Origin: Thalassia testudinum
Lineage: Eukaryota; Streptophyta; Magnoliopsida; Alismatales; Hydrocharitaceae
Reading direction: 5' to 3'
Length of the DNA stretch: 64,000 nt
Assembly: GCA_037157565.1 (NCBI GenBank)
Contig: JAZHRO010000019.1
Span: 20,151,001 to 20,215,000, forward strand
Below the pieces are notes generated by a model. The model was not told the origin of the DNA and searched no databases. It was given only the letters and a program-made list of their open reading frames with translations. Of this stretch, positions 9,466 to 21,325 are shown piece after piece (positions within the stretch are counted from its first letter, which is position 1; each line of letters opens with the position of its first letter). Both the position numbers and the translations under genes were made by a program.

Positions 9466-12297
9466 CTAGCCAAGAGAAGGTACGGGACAAGGGAGGGATG
9501 GGGGAACGTCACAATATGTGTTAGTTAGGCAGTTGACAGTGTTTATAGGCAATCCGCAGTAGTCAGAATAGGTCCCAATTAGTCCGATACATGCACTGAC
9601 GGTCGTGTCCTCGTCAGACGTGTCATCCTCGATGCAATCGCAATCAAATTTCTTGACTGCCTTGAAGATGTTAAGCTTGAGCTTTTCAGATCCAACGGCA
9701 ATCTCAATACAGCCCGACTCGCAGTCGATCGGGGCACGGGCTGTGGCCAAGAAAGGTCGACCGAGGATGATTGGACAATCAGAAAGTGAACTAGGAACTT
9801 CCATATCTAAAACAAGAAAGTCAATAGGAAAATAGAGACTGTTGACCCTAACCACCATGTCTTCCACCACACCCTTTAGGATTTTGACAGAACGATCTGC
9901 CAACTGTAACGTGACAGGGGTGGGTTTCAGATTTCCTAAAGAAAATTTTTCGAGCATGATAGTTGGTATAAGATTGATGGAAGATCCTTGATCAAGCAGG
10001 GCATGGTTAAAATTACAGCCTTGGATGCTACAGGAAATCAGTGGTGTGCCTGGATCTTTCTACTTTGGTGGGTTTGACAGTATAGCACAACTTGCATGAG
10101 GTGAGAGAACCACCAGGTTCTTAGTTTTCTTTGACTGTCGCCTGGGTGTTGTGTAGTCTTTGAAAAATCGGGCGACAGTAGGTATGTGATCGATATCCTC
10201 GAGCAGGGGTACCTTGATTTCTACATCCCTAAACAAATTACACAGGTTATCAAAGGCTTGCGTATCTTTCTTTTTGCCTTTTGGCTCCCTCAGGAGAGCC
10301 TCAGGGAATGGGACTGATTCTGGCAACAATTTGGGTGTATCGTCCTCTCATGAATGCGGTGCGCATCCTAAATGAGAGGGCGATGAAGAAGAAGACGGGC
10401 CAAGATCAGGTCGAGGCAGATTGACGGTCTGCTTATCGCTCCTCATAGTGATAGCATTGGACGATGCGGGTCCAGTGGGATCATACGGCGGAGGAGGGTT
10501 CGCAATAGGGACATAAGAGTGTGGTGCTGCAGCAGGATTAGCTTGAAAGCCCGATGGAATGCTCGGATCTTGCAGAATTTGATGAACCTATCCCTGAGAA
10601 GGTTGTACCTGTGGTTGCGGACCATGGGGTACGAAGTTTCGCGGGTTTGGAACAGGTTGGGCGGGAAGTGTGCCCTGAGATTGATTAGCCATGCGTAGTT
10701 GACTAATCTTAGCATTTTGCTGCGCCAATTGGTGCTGAAGAGAGGTCATGTTCTCTTCGTAGTGCTTTGACATATTCGTCATCATTCGCATCAATTTATG
10801 AAGAGGACTTGATGCGTGATCAGTTTGCGATACGCAAGGGCCTGATGGAGGATTCGCCATAGGATTAGACTGGACCCTTGGGATGATGGGTGCGGACGGT
10901 TACATTGGTCCACCCGCGGGGTTTTGGCGCTGCGGGTTGTTGGACCATGCGAAGTTTGGATGATTACGCCACCCTGGGTTATAAGTGGCAGGGAATGGGT
11001 TGTTCCCCAGGGTGCAAGCGTCTTCTATGCCAGAAGATGTGTCCGCATGTAAATATGCATCCGAGCACACGGAGGCTTGGTCCTCCATGTCGAAATACTG
11101 GCTCGCAGAAGCCAGTTCCACATGACTTATCGAGTCGCTTGGCGCGACACTCGGTAAGGAAGGTCTTACGGGGTTTCTCGGGATAAGCTTGGTGTTGGAA
11201 GAATTTGGATTGTGACGAAGTGGTGAAGTGGGGGTGTTTGCCATAGAACGGGCGGGGTTGGCCAGAAGCTCGTCCAGCTTCTTGTGCACGACGGAGACTT
11301 CATCCAGTTTTTGTGCAATAAGGCTTAGATCAGTGGATGAATGGGAGGGTCCCGTGTCAACTTTGTGGACATTTCAAGGCTGGCTGGTATGATTAAAGGC
11401 GACAATGGAAGTATTGTTCATCGAGTTTTCACTCATATTTTAAAATAATTCAAATGCTCCATTCTTGTCTTTATTCATAAAGTTCCCTCTGCAGGAAGCG
11501 TTTGCAATCTGCTTCAAAGTCTCATTTAGCCCATAGTAGAAAATCTGGGCTATATACCACTTAGGCAGACCGTGATGCGGACACTTCCTGAGGAGGTCGT
11601 TATACCTATCCCACGCCTCATGAAATTGTTCGCCGTTTTGTTGCGTAAAAGAGGTGATAGCACGACGAAGCACATTGGTTCGCTCGATTGGGAAGAACTT
11701 CTTGAGAAACACTGTTTGCATCTCTTCCCAAGAGTGGATGGTTCTCCCAAGGGTGCGTAACCACTGCGACGCTTTATCCCATAATGAAAATGGGAACATT
11801 TTCATGAGGACTATAGGTAACCCGATATTTCTTGGTTTAACAGTTTCAGCTAATCGGGTTAAGTCTTCCAAGTGGAGAAAAGGATCTTCACTTGCAAGAC
11901 CATGGAAGTGAAAATTTATTAGGCCAATAATGTTGGGTTTCAGTTCAAAGTCGTCCCCGCCCATGGGGACCCGAATTTGTCATATGGTCTCTATAGCAGC
12001 AGGATTCTGATAAGAGCTAGGAGACCTAGGCTCCTCCCGTTCGGGAGGGTTCTGCATTTCCTCCAATGTTTCCCGAATGTCTTCCATTTGCTCATTATAC
12101 ATTTCCATTTAGGCTTGGAGGCGGGTTATGGGATCTAAGGCTCCACCACCTGGTGGGTTCTGAGGGCGGTTTCCTCCCTCGGGATTTGGGGGTGGACGTG
12201 TAGCCATGTTTGTGGAGGAGGAGGACGATTCGGCTTCTTTTCTAGATTTATCAGGCAATTCAATTAATTCAGGGTTTTCTGACCACCTCCCAAACAT
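9466..12297 (-). pseudogene. Gag-protease polyprotein of element B (Athila-like), inactivated by stops
   Basis: One reading frame runs from ATG at 12297 to 9466 (about 940 codons) without a frameshift but with in-frame stops near 12109, 11980, 11440, 11363, 10900, 10588, 10350 and 10075. The N-terminus is Pro/Ser/Gly-rich. The gag core (11964-11440) has the PFSLWDKASQWL and FHEAWDRYNDLLRKCPHHG blocks of the retrotransposon gag family. The protease near 9975-10020 shows DQGSSINLIP as the active-site region, and further on DCPIILGRPFLATARAPID. In life it would form the virus-like particle and cleave it. Every stop can be explained by a single C-to-T or G-to-A change from CAA, CAG, CGA or TGG, so the gene was intact when inserted. 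The cleavage pattern and clade are inferred from motif style only. Confidence 0.85.
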
Positions 12298-13672
12298 GCA
12301 CTACCGCAAGAAGAATTGGGGAGATGAGAAGGGAAAAGAGATGAGAGAAATGACGCCGCAAAGGTACACTTGATGACAAATCAGTACAATCAAATTCCTA
12401 ACCTCTACAGTGTGCCCTTAGACCTAAAGATCTAAGTTACCTACTATCACGAACTACAGAACCGAATGCGAGCACCGCAGAACCACCGAGCCAGATTGAA
12501 AGGCCGTTTGCCCCAGTCTTAGACACTCGATAGCATGCGGGAACTCTCACCAGCACGTAGACACTACACGCAGGCAGTTAGACCTCCAATCCTCAGTAAG
12601 GGTCAAGTTACTACCAATTTTAGTTAGAGGCTTAGGGTCAAGTGCTTTTGGAATGTGAAGGGCGTTGTTTACGGGTAATGCCCAAGTGATTGATTTTTAG
12701 AGTGTGTAAAATAAGCATGCAACGGGGAAATCTCCCCGAATTGAGGTTTTAATTGGTGAATGGCTTTTAGAGTTTCAGCTTTAAGTAGTATGAATTTTAG
12801 GATTTCTCTGAATTACCAATTCAACCAATCTCCGGGTTTTTGAGAGAATACAGGTTTTCTTCAAAGCCCAACAAACCCTCCTTAAATGTCAATTGGTTAA
12901 TGCATGCTAAAATGCAATGGGCTACCCTAAATGGAGATTTCTATGTGTGGATGCACGAATCAGTTTTAAAGTTTATGTGAAAGGGAGCCAGAGCACTTCA
13001 ATTCAAGTGGTCCCAATCACCAGAAAGATTTCCACACACAAGGCTCAATCAACAGATAAAGAAACTAAAATTGTTGGTGTTGAAATATTCGGGATCGAAT
13101 CTTAGGCAAGTTGAAAAAGTCGTGGTGGGGTTGGAAGCAACTTAATTCCAAGTCTCCCCACCAAAAAGGTGATCTCGAATTGCAAGTAAATGAGGCAAAG
13201 AGGTGTGGCAATAAATCTTTTTATTTGCCTCAAAGAAAAGATCACATGGCGAAAAATTCAAGAATCAAGATTCTTGGATTTTCGCTATGCGAAGTAGGGC
13301 GGGAAATCTCAGGGCGGTGGGAGTAAGGGCAATCAATCAAGCAAGTGAATTTTAATCCACTTGCCCCAAGAGATCCCAAGAAGTTTTTCTAGTTTTTTTT
13401 AGTTTTTTTTAGTTTTTTTTTATTAAGGTTACAAGTTAACCTAGGTTGCTAAGAAGAGAAGACCTACTTGTTCGACAACATGTGCGGAGCTCCAATGCGG
13501 TGTCGGCGTCTTCATGCTCTCGTTCCCACCTTGGATCTGCTCACGTCTTCGACTTCGTTTTCCTGCCTTTTCCTTGCAACAGGTTCACTTGCACACCAAA
13601 AATAGAGACACCTGTGAAGAGAGAAGAGAAAAATTGAAAGGAATTGAATAGAAACTTACTTGAAGGCACACT
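12298..13672 (-). other. Leader of element B
   Basis: Untranslated region between PBS and gag. It holds no convincing ORF. A simple repeat of A(G)TTTTTTTT units is at 13386-13421. Confidence 0.55.
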
Positions 13673-13690
13673 TCCCCAGCAATGGCGCCA
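13673..13690 (-). other. Primer-binding site of element B
   Basis: The complement reads TGGCGCCATTGCTGGGGA, differing from element C's site at two positions. It lies 9 bases from the LTR end at 13700 and sets the element's orientation as minus. Confidence 0.85.
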
Positions 13691-13699
13691 GAAAAGATG

Positions 13700-14911
13700 T
13701 GGTGTCGGACCTGAATAGGTTGTTAATATGGTAATTTTATCATTGAAGTGTGTATAGTGGTTAACCTAAATCGGACCTAACCATCTCTTTACAAAATTTT
13801 TAACCTGGCCTACTTGATTTTATCTTGGTCACTTTTAGGCCCAGGGTTGAACTCAGGGAAGTGGGGTTACAAGTCAAGTTTCTACGCCTTTCCTACAATG
13901 GGTCTCTTCCGTTCGTTTATTGTGTTTTTGGTATTTTTTCTATTTAGATTTTTTTTCTGGTAATCTTTGTCCTTGAGGCACACCCTAAAAATTAAGTTCT
14001 TGGCTTTGAGCCAAAACAGGGTTCCAAAACAGGTCTTGCTATTCGGAAGATGGAGTACCTGCAAGTCAAGGATTATCTTTTCTCTTTTATACCTTTTTAC
14101 TTTTTATGGGCATGCAAGAGAAATAAGTAAAGTAACTATAGTATCTATATATATATATATATGTATCTATACTATATATGTATAAAGGGGTGGGGGTGGA
14201 GGCGGAGATGGAGTGTAGTACGGTGTCGAGTCGGTCGTCGTCTAGAAAGACGCAACCAATAGGACTAAGTGCCGCGTTAAGGTGTAGGATGGATGGTGGA
14301 AGATGAATGCGAACACGCTTTTTGTATGCGTGTATCGGGGAATATCAGCAACTGGTGCAGATATTCCCATGATATCTCGTATGGTAAATAATGTGAAAAT
14401 AAATATATATGTATATATATAAATATATCTATATGTATATATGGTTATAAATATATAGGTCTATTTGTGGTTATATATATATATGTATATATGTGTATAT
14501 AATACTATATAGATGTATATATATGTATTTATATATATAGTTATATATGTATATAGATTTATGTAGATAGATATATATATATATATATAGTTATAGTTAT
14601 ATATGTATGTATGTATGTTTATATAAGTAGGTGTGTATATATGTATGTATATATATATATATCTATACTTAGTTATATAGGTAATAGTATATATATAGAT
14701 ATATGTATATTTATATATATATATGTATATAAATATATGTATATATATCAGTATATATATGTATGTATATGTATGTATATAGACTAATACATAGTTATAT
14801 AAGTACTAATATATATATAGATATATGTATATATATATATATATGTATATGTATATAAGTATATGTATATATGTAAAATATGTGTGTATATATATATATA
14901 TATATAAATAT

Positions 14912-14959
<48 letters not shown>

Positions 14960-16537
14960 TATGTATATATATCAATATATATATGTATACGTATATATAT
15001 ATATGTATATAATAGTGTATAGGTGTGTGTGCGTATGGAAGTGTGAGTGTATATGTGTGTAAGTGTCGGTGAAGAGAGTAAGAGAGAGAGAGAGCGAGAG
15101 AGAGGTCAGGAGAGATGGCGCTGCTGGAGTTGAGGACTGAGCGTTTAAGTCGTCTGCAGCCTCAGAAGCGTCGTCTGATCCATGCGCGCACGCGTAGGTG
15201 CGTATGCGCGCAGAGAGAAGCACGCTGGAGGGAGTGGCGTGGAGAGGAGGGGCCGCAGCGCACAGCGCTGCGTGGAGAGGCGCACGTGGGCGAGTGGGGC
15301 GGGCGAAGGTAGGCGCTGAGAAGAGGCAGGCGCTCGCAGACGTATGCGGGCGGGTGCGGGCAACGCAGGCCGAGACATGCGCGCAGGCAAATGGCGGTTG
15401 CGCCGCGCCGGGTGACCGATTAAGTGAGAAGCTCACCTGTCACCCCACTGTAGCCAAGTGTCGCGCAGACTGGCGTGAATAGTGGCTACAGTGTAAGGCC
15501 ATGCCGCGCAACTAGGAGCTGCAGGTGCTGTGAGTGCGGCCGGCTCGCGGCTGGCGTGCGCGGGCTAGCACGTGAGGAAGAAGGTCTGCGCCAGCCGGTT
15601 GCGGCCACGGAGAAGCTCGCGACAGAGTGGAGAAGCGGGAGGCGAGGACGCCTGCAGGCACGCGCGGAGGCTTGCGGGTGCTGCTGGGGTGCACTGGGGT
15701 GCTTGGCCGGCCACTGCAGTGGCGCGTGGTGGCTGGTTGCGGAAGAGAGAGCGCGACAGGGCGCGTGTGCGAAGAAGCTGAAGGCGAGGGCAGTGCGAAG
15801 GAGAAGGAGGCAAGGGTGCTTGCAAGCTCGTGCGGAAGGCCTGCGTGCGCTGTTGCTGCCTTGCTGCTGCTGTTGTGGGGTTCGGCCTTGCCGCTGCTAC
15901 TGGAGCTTTGAGCTTCAAGCTTGAAGCTCCCGCTCCAATGGCTGAAGGTGCTAGAAACGTAAAAACGAGGAAAGAGCCACCACGCCCACCGGCTCTTTGG
16001 TGAGCTGGGCGGTGGTGGACTCATGGTGGTGGTTGTGCACCACCGTGAGTTGCTCCTGTCTGCCGGGTGTCTCCGAGGAGGGTCGGCGTGTGGAGGGAGA
16101 GGGAGGAGGTGGTGGCCTGGAAAGAGAAGAGGCTACGGTATTTTTGGTTGGGGACTAGGCTGCTGCAAGAAGGAGCCGAACCCTCTTTTTTTTAGAGGAG
16201 GAAGGCATGCACAGCCATGCCCTGGCAGTGCATGTGGCTGCATGGGGCTCGGCAGGGAGTGGTGCCTGCGGCTGCAGGGAGAGGTGAGTAGGGAAGTATG
16301 GCGCGAGGAGGAAGAAGTCAATCCATGCACAGCAGCCGTGGGAAGAAAGATTTCCAAAATAAAAAAGAAATAAAAATGGAGATGGAAATATTGCGAAGCA
16401 GCACTTGAAGAAAATGTGAATTGCGAGGCCATCTTATTCACTCTCCTCCCCTCTCAATTAAATGCATGCATGCGTCTATATTCACAAATGCGACTATGTC
16501 TACCTAATATGCACTGATAATGCTAGGAAATAGCACA
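13700..16537 (-). repeat. 5' LTR of element B, copy B1 (outer boundary approximate)
   Basis: The LTR edge next to the PBS is clear: TGGTGTCGGACC on the plus strand, shared with 58953 onward. Both copies carry, in order, the stretch GGCCTAC...TTTTATCTTGGTCAC, a 9-bp inverted repeat (14339 and 59566), a TA-rich array, an AG-rich run and a GTCGTC stretch. The outer end is inferred as ...TAGCACA at 16537, because the second copy is interrupted before this point. The GC-rich part 15100-16400 has overlapping ORFs on both strands with no recognisable domains, and I do not call genes there. Confidence 0.6.
14136..15058. repeat. TA-rich degenerate microsatellite in LTR B1
   Basis: About 900 bp of alternating TA with interspersed TATG/GTATA, including a long uninterrupted TA run near 14920-14955. 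Apparent ORFs of repeated Ile/Tyr/His on both strands are artefacts. A shorter version sits at the same place in LTR B2. Confidence 0.95.
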
Positions 16538-16548
16538 AGACGACACAA

Positions 16549-19203
16549 TTGCAGACGTATTTTTGTGGTGCAATCACGTGCCGCGTGGAGACTGTGCACA
16601 GCCGCCTTCTCTCCCCTCCCACCGACGAAACCCTACCCTGTGCCTACTTAAACCCTTCCCCTCTCCCTCGTTGACCACCCCACTTCCAGCCACCTTCTCC
16701 TTCCTCCAGCGAGAGTGAGTGTAGCGAGCGAAGCGGCGGAGAGGAGCAGCGAGGGGGAAAGAGAGGAGAGCATGCGAGCTCGCGAGAGAGCTCGCTGGAG
16801 AAGCTCACGGCTGGTCGAGCATGCGCAAGGCGGAGAGGTGCGCCGGGGAGGTTCTCCCCGACGCTGCTGCAGCTAGAGCAGCGATCGAGCGGGTGCAGTG
16901 CGGCCACGCGCGGTGCGAGGAGGCGAGGGCAGTCTCTGGTTCTGGGATTTTCCCAGAATCAGACGTCTGGACCAACGTTCAGACGACGTTGACGACGTCT
17001 GGAAGAAGCTCCAAACGACTGAGAGGTACATTCCACGTCCTGCACCTCCCTTTGCAGATTCGGCCATGCAGGCTATTCCGCTGAGGCACTGCTCCGTGCC
17101 CTTTTGAGAAGATTTTTCCGTCGCGTGTGCAGGATTCATTTCGCGAAGGCGCGGGACATGCCCTCCCACGCAGTTTAGACATCTAGGCGAAGCACCAGAC
17201 GGCGGGAAGAGTCTCCAGACGTCCGGAGAGGTGGTCGGACGTCTGGAACTGGGTCCAGATGGTTCAGCAGAGTCCCTGGATGTCTGAGGAATAGTGCAGA
17301 GTGAGGTATGGTTCTGGACTTCTTTTAAGACATCTAGAGGGTAATCCAGACGTCTGATTTAAGTCAGAATTGTTGTTTTTGACCCGTTTAGGGTCCGTTT
17401 GAGGTCTGATTTCTGTAATTAAGATTCCATTCTTCTTCGTATAAGTTCCTCTACTTGTTAGAATACTTTTATCATGCTTTGAGTGGTTTCTTGTGGTTGA
17501 TCCTTGTGTTAAGACCTCGTTCCGTTGCGGAATTGGGGGTTGCGGAGGCACGTGGACCTGCCGATCAAGCCACCATTACTCCTGATTTTGCTGGTAGAGT
17601 GGCTTCCCTTAGTTAATTACAAACATGAATTCATAACTGGAATGAATGATAGATCCTAGGGTATGGCATGAATCCTAGGACTAGAAACACTGGATTGAAT
17701 GTTAGATCCTAGGGTATGGCATGAATCCTAGGACTAGAAACATTGAAATAGTTGTATGGAATGCATGAATTGTAGTCTTGGTTGAGTAAATAGAATAATT
17801 GCCTGTAATTGGATAACAGCTGCCTGTGAAATGTAAAGTACTATTTTTAGCAACTGTTGCATGTAAATTCCTGTTGTTGCAAGTAAATACGAGCTGCCTG
17901 TATATGAATTGGGAATGAAAGATTGAATGTTGGAAACACGAGCTACCTGCGAATAAACCTGAAATGATGAAACCTAGTATGGCTTGGCCTGAGAAACATG
18001 AGCATAAACCCTATGGGGAATTAGGAGTAGAGCTCCTGGAAATAAATGGAATGGAATTGGAAATGTGAATGGGGAAGTGAGCTGGCCCTTGAGTACGGAG
18101 TACCAAGGAGAGCGACTGTTCCCCTGTTTAGTGCAGAGCGGAGCTAGCTGCCATAGGGTTGGTATCCAGGATTAGGATTGGCCACTCTGTACCGACTTTC
18201 TGGCCCTCGTGTACATTATATCGGGGAGAGCTACTAGTGTAGGGAGAGAGCTAGCCACCCCATGAGGCCCGGGGTTTAGCTAGCCGCCCTACACCGACTT
18301 GCTAGGCCCACTGGGCAAACCAGGGTAGTCAGGTGAGGGTGCACGGACTATGGAGGGGCGAGACCCCTGTTTGGTTCTTAGGGGCTAGACCCCTGTTACT
18401 GAGAGGGCTATGCCCTATACTGGTTCCGTGCTATGCTTTGGGTGCACCGGTTAACGGAAATGACTGATCGCGTGCTAGTACGGGGTAGCTACCTGTGCAT
18501 TTATTGCACGTGCCGTAGTCACCGTTACGTTTGTCAGTGACCTTGGGGTGGTTGACTGAGTGTAGGACCACCACGGGGGACTCTCCCGGCCAGGAGAGCA
18601 CCACGTGCTACTTCTACTCTTCGGAAAATACTGCAATCAAGATCGTTCCCACGAGGAACATTCAAGATCAAGAAGAAGACCTGATAAATAAACCAAGTGA
18701 TGAAAGAAAGAATAATTAGTTAAAGAAAGAAAGAAATTGAAAAAAAAAATAATAGCTACCTGTCCACCTTTACTGTTTAGTTAGCTGGTTGCCACTCTAC
18801 TCAGCGTTCACTGACGTTTTGTACTCGTAACCTTTTTCAGGTTCAGGTGTTGAGCAGCCAGAGCCTACGGCTGCAGAGGGTGCTGGGCCCAGTAGAGCCC
18901 AGTAGTTGTACCTTTTGTTTGTACCCCCTTTCCGTTGTAGTGAGTATTTGTGTTACACTTCTGTACTCTTTTACTGTAAACTTTATATTCTTGTACCTTT
19001 TAAATTCTCTACTATTGTGGTGGTGTGTACTGTAGTAGTTACTTCTTTACTGCTGTACTTTTGTTACTGTTAGTTGCTTGCATGGTGAATGTGGTTTATT
19101 TTACTGCTTTTTGGTTACTTTCTCATTAGGTGACTGGGTCTTGGGATCAGTCGAGTCGGTCTGGTCTCGTGTCCTGTCGGGATTCGGGAACTGGGTCATA
19201 GCA
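16549..19203 (+). repeat. Family-A LTR, copy A3, lacking its first ~100 bp
   Basis: Plus-oriented. It carries a TATA-like region (16640-16660), the TTCTGGGATTTTCCCAGAA palindrome (16942-16960), an AGACGTCT cluster (16965-17350), two 52-bp-type repeats (17655-17735), the GC-rich block (18060-18620) and the tail GGGATTCGGGAACTGGGTCA ending near 19203. No PBS follows; copia sequence starts immediately, so it is a solo or recombined LTR. The left end is not exact. Confidence 0.7.
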
Positions 19204-19257
19204 CACATGTTTTGTTATCATCAAAATAAACGATCGTGGTGCTCTAGCACCAACAAT

Positions 19258-19542
19258 CTCCCCCTTTTTGATGATGACAAAACCATAAATAATAATGCAA
19301 AAAATCCTCCCCCTTTTGACATTATCAAAAAGGTTTAATTGATTTTAAATTTTCTATAACTCCCCCTTAAAACATGCTCTTCTATAAATGGGTTGAATTT
19401 ATTTTAACAAGAGTAATGTCCTCCCCCTTTTTGTAACAACAAGATAGCTATTAGTTTTCTCCCCCTTTCTAAAGGATATATAGCTAACAAGATCTCCCCC
19501 TTAATGATTAACACATAGCTCATAATTTTAACTCCCCCTATC
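19258..19542 (-). repeat. Array of seven polypurine-tract motifs
   Basis: On the minus strand, AAGGGGGAG-type runs (one of them TAGGGGGAG) occur seven times, at about 19258, 19305, 19358, 19419, 19458, 19491 and 19530 (plus strand CTCCCCC), with 30-60 bases of AT-rich DNA between. The last directly precedes the 3' LTR. Only one tract is needed for plus-strand priming. Confidence 0.85.
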
Positions 19543-19587
19543 TATATGCTAATGATAAAAAGATAGGGTTAAGGGTTACCTCACCTA

Positions 19588-21271
19588 TCATGGCCAATAG
19601 AATGGCCCAAATGGAGGTGGTGGATGCCATATCGGATGGGGCTCCCATCCATAGTTTGGAGGTTTGGGCATTGGCACCGTTCTCCAGTCTAGCGGTCGAC
19701 GTACGGCGGGTCCATCATTTGTTTGCCATCTCATCGGTCTTCTCGTTCTCCTCCTTGGTCTACTCTTTGGTCCTCCAACCTCGAGTTGACCAGCCTTGAG
19801 CTTGTAGGTCCAGTCCTTTGTGTTGTAGTCACCCTTGAAACCTACAAAACAAGATTCCAAATCTTTCTTCGGTATCCAAGTGAGCTTGGATCCGGATCTA
19901 TCAACGGGTCTCCTTGACGGAGATCCTTTCTCAACCTTAGGGCTATGCAAATCTTCTACTTTGTTGATTAATTTGTTAGAATTTTTCCTAAGACATGCGA
20001 TTTCTTTTTCTATAATATTTATCTTAGTCTTTAAATCAGAAAATTCTAATTTTAGACTAGCATTTTCCTCAACCAATTTAGTATTTTCATTGATTAAGTC
20101 ATCATTTTTAGGATTAGCTTCTAGATCCTTAAGTTATTTTTCTACCTTTCATTTTCATTTTTAAGAAAACTAAGGTTCTTTTTAATATTTTTATTTTCTA
20201 TCTTAAGTGATTTACTAACTTCAAAAAGCTCATTAAAGCATTTTGTAAATCGAAATTTACCTCGTTATCGGAGTCACTTCTGCTTTCGCTGTCTCTTTCT
20301 TCTAAGGCCATGAAACCAAAGCAAGCGGTTTCTTCCTCGGGGTTCTACTCTTCTTCTTCCTCTGAGCTCGAGTCATCTCAAGTTGCTTGGAACACCTTCT
20401 TCTTAGACTTCTCCTTTTCCTTCTTCTCCTTCTTGAGAAGTGGGCATTTTGGTCGTAGATGCCCTTTCTTGTTGCAGTGGTAGCAACGTCTTAGGCTTTC
20501 CTTCTTCTCCTTTTCTTTCTTTGACTCCCTACAAAACTTGGAAAATTTCTTAAGTAAAATTTTAAAGTCTTCGTCATCAGAACTTACCTCGCTATCTGAC
20601 GCGGCTCTGAATGCGAGGGTCTTCTTCGGTCTTGGTTCTGGTGTATCCTTCTTCTTCTTCTGCTTTAGCTTTGTCTCGTATGCCATTGGGTTGCCTAGGA
20701 GATCCTCCATGTTGAGCTCCTCCACTTCGTTCGCCTCCTCGATGGCGGTAACCTTCTGTTCCCACTCCAGTCCAAGGGAACGAAGAAGCTTCCCTTAAAG
20801 CTCCCCCTTGATGAAGGTTTTTCCTAAAGCTTTTAAATTATTTACTATGAGAGTGAACCTAGTGTTCATCTCACTTAAAGATTCGTTAGACTTCATAGAA
20901 AAAGATTCAAATTCTTGAGAAAGTAAATTTGAGGTACCTTCGTGAGTTACCTCAAGTGTGTGGCAGATCTCGTATGCAGTGGTGCAATGTAAGATCCTGT
21001 TGAATTCCTCCGGGCTGAGTGCGCAATACAACGCATTCATTATTTTCGCATTGAGCGAGGGTTCCCGGATTTGCTGTTGAGAGTATCCTGCGTTAGGTCG
21101 CTTCGGGATCTCATATAGGGTTTCGCAACGTTCCCATAAAGTGAAGTCGGTGGCTTGAAGCCACATCCTCATCATCAGCTTCCAGTAGCTGTAGTTGTTT
21201 CAGTTGAAATAGGGTGGTCGGACGATGGACTGTCCCTCGGATATCCTGATCGCAGATGTGCTTCCCTCCAT
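19588..21271 (-). pseudogene. Copia-type gag of the Sirevirus-like element, broken
   Basis: The frame opens at ATG 21271, ten or so codons before a YWKLMMRMWLQ block. This is followed by WERCETLYEIP, ALSPEEFNRI, AYEICHTLEVTHEGT and LSEMNTRFTLIVNNLKALGK, the standard copia gag order. A CCHC knuckle (CYHCNKKGHLRPKCP) lies near 20440-20490 inside a Lys/Glu-rich region. Stops occur near 21200 and 20795 and at 20378. A frameshift between 20378 and 20076 separates the last segment, which has a helical start (VEENASLKLEF) and a Trp/Pro-rich end. Gag would bind RNA and build the particle; this copy is defective. Confidence 0.8.
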
Positions 21272-21310
21272 TTGATCTCTTGCCGGTGTGTAACGTTGAT
21301 CTGCAAGACC

Positions 21311-21323
21311 TGCTCTGATACCA
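21311..21323 (-). other. Primer-binding site of the copia element
   Basis: The complement is TGGTATCAGAGCA, the initiator-Met-tRNA type, two bases inside the LTR end at 21326. Confidence 0.85.
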
Positions 21324-21325
21324 AT

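Larger units (their letters stand above)
9256..16537 (-). mobile_element. Element B: Athila-like gypsy element, 5' half
   Basis: Reading right to left: 5' LTR (from 13700 up to about 16537), PBS of TGGCGCC type at 13673-13690, a 1.4-kb leader, then gag-protease ending at 9466. It is cut at 9255 by element A1; RT, integrase and the 3' LTR would lie left of the window. A second LTR of the same family is at 58953-60209. Confidence 0.75.

Noticed and set aside
14784..15062. Ile/Tyr/His repeat ORFs
   Set aside because: Translation of the TA microsatellite; same at 59794-59982.
15115..16441. Overlapping ORFs up to 170 aa on both strands
   Set aside because: The DNA is very GC-rich LTR sequence; products are Ala/Arg/Pro-rich in every frame with no domain, as expected from composition.
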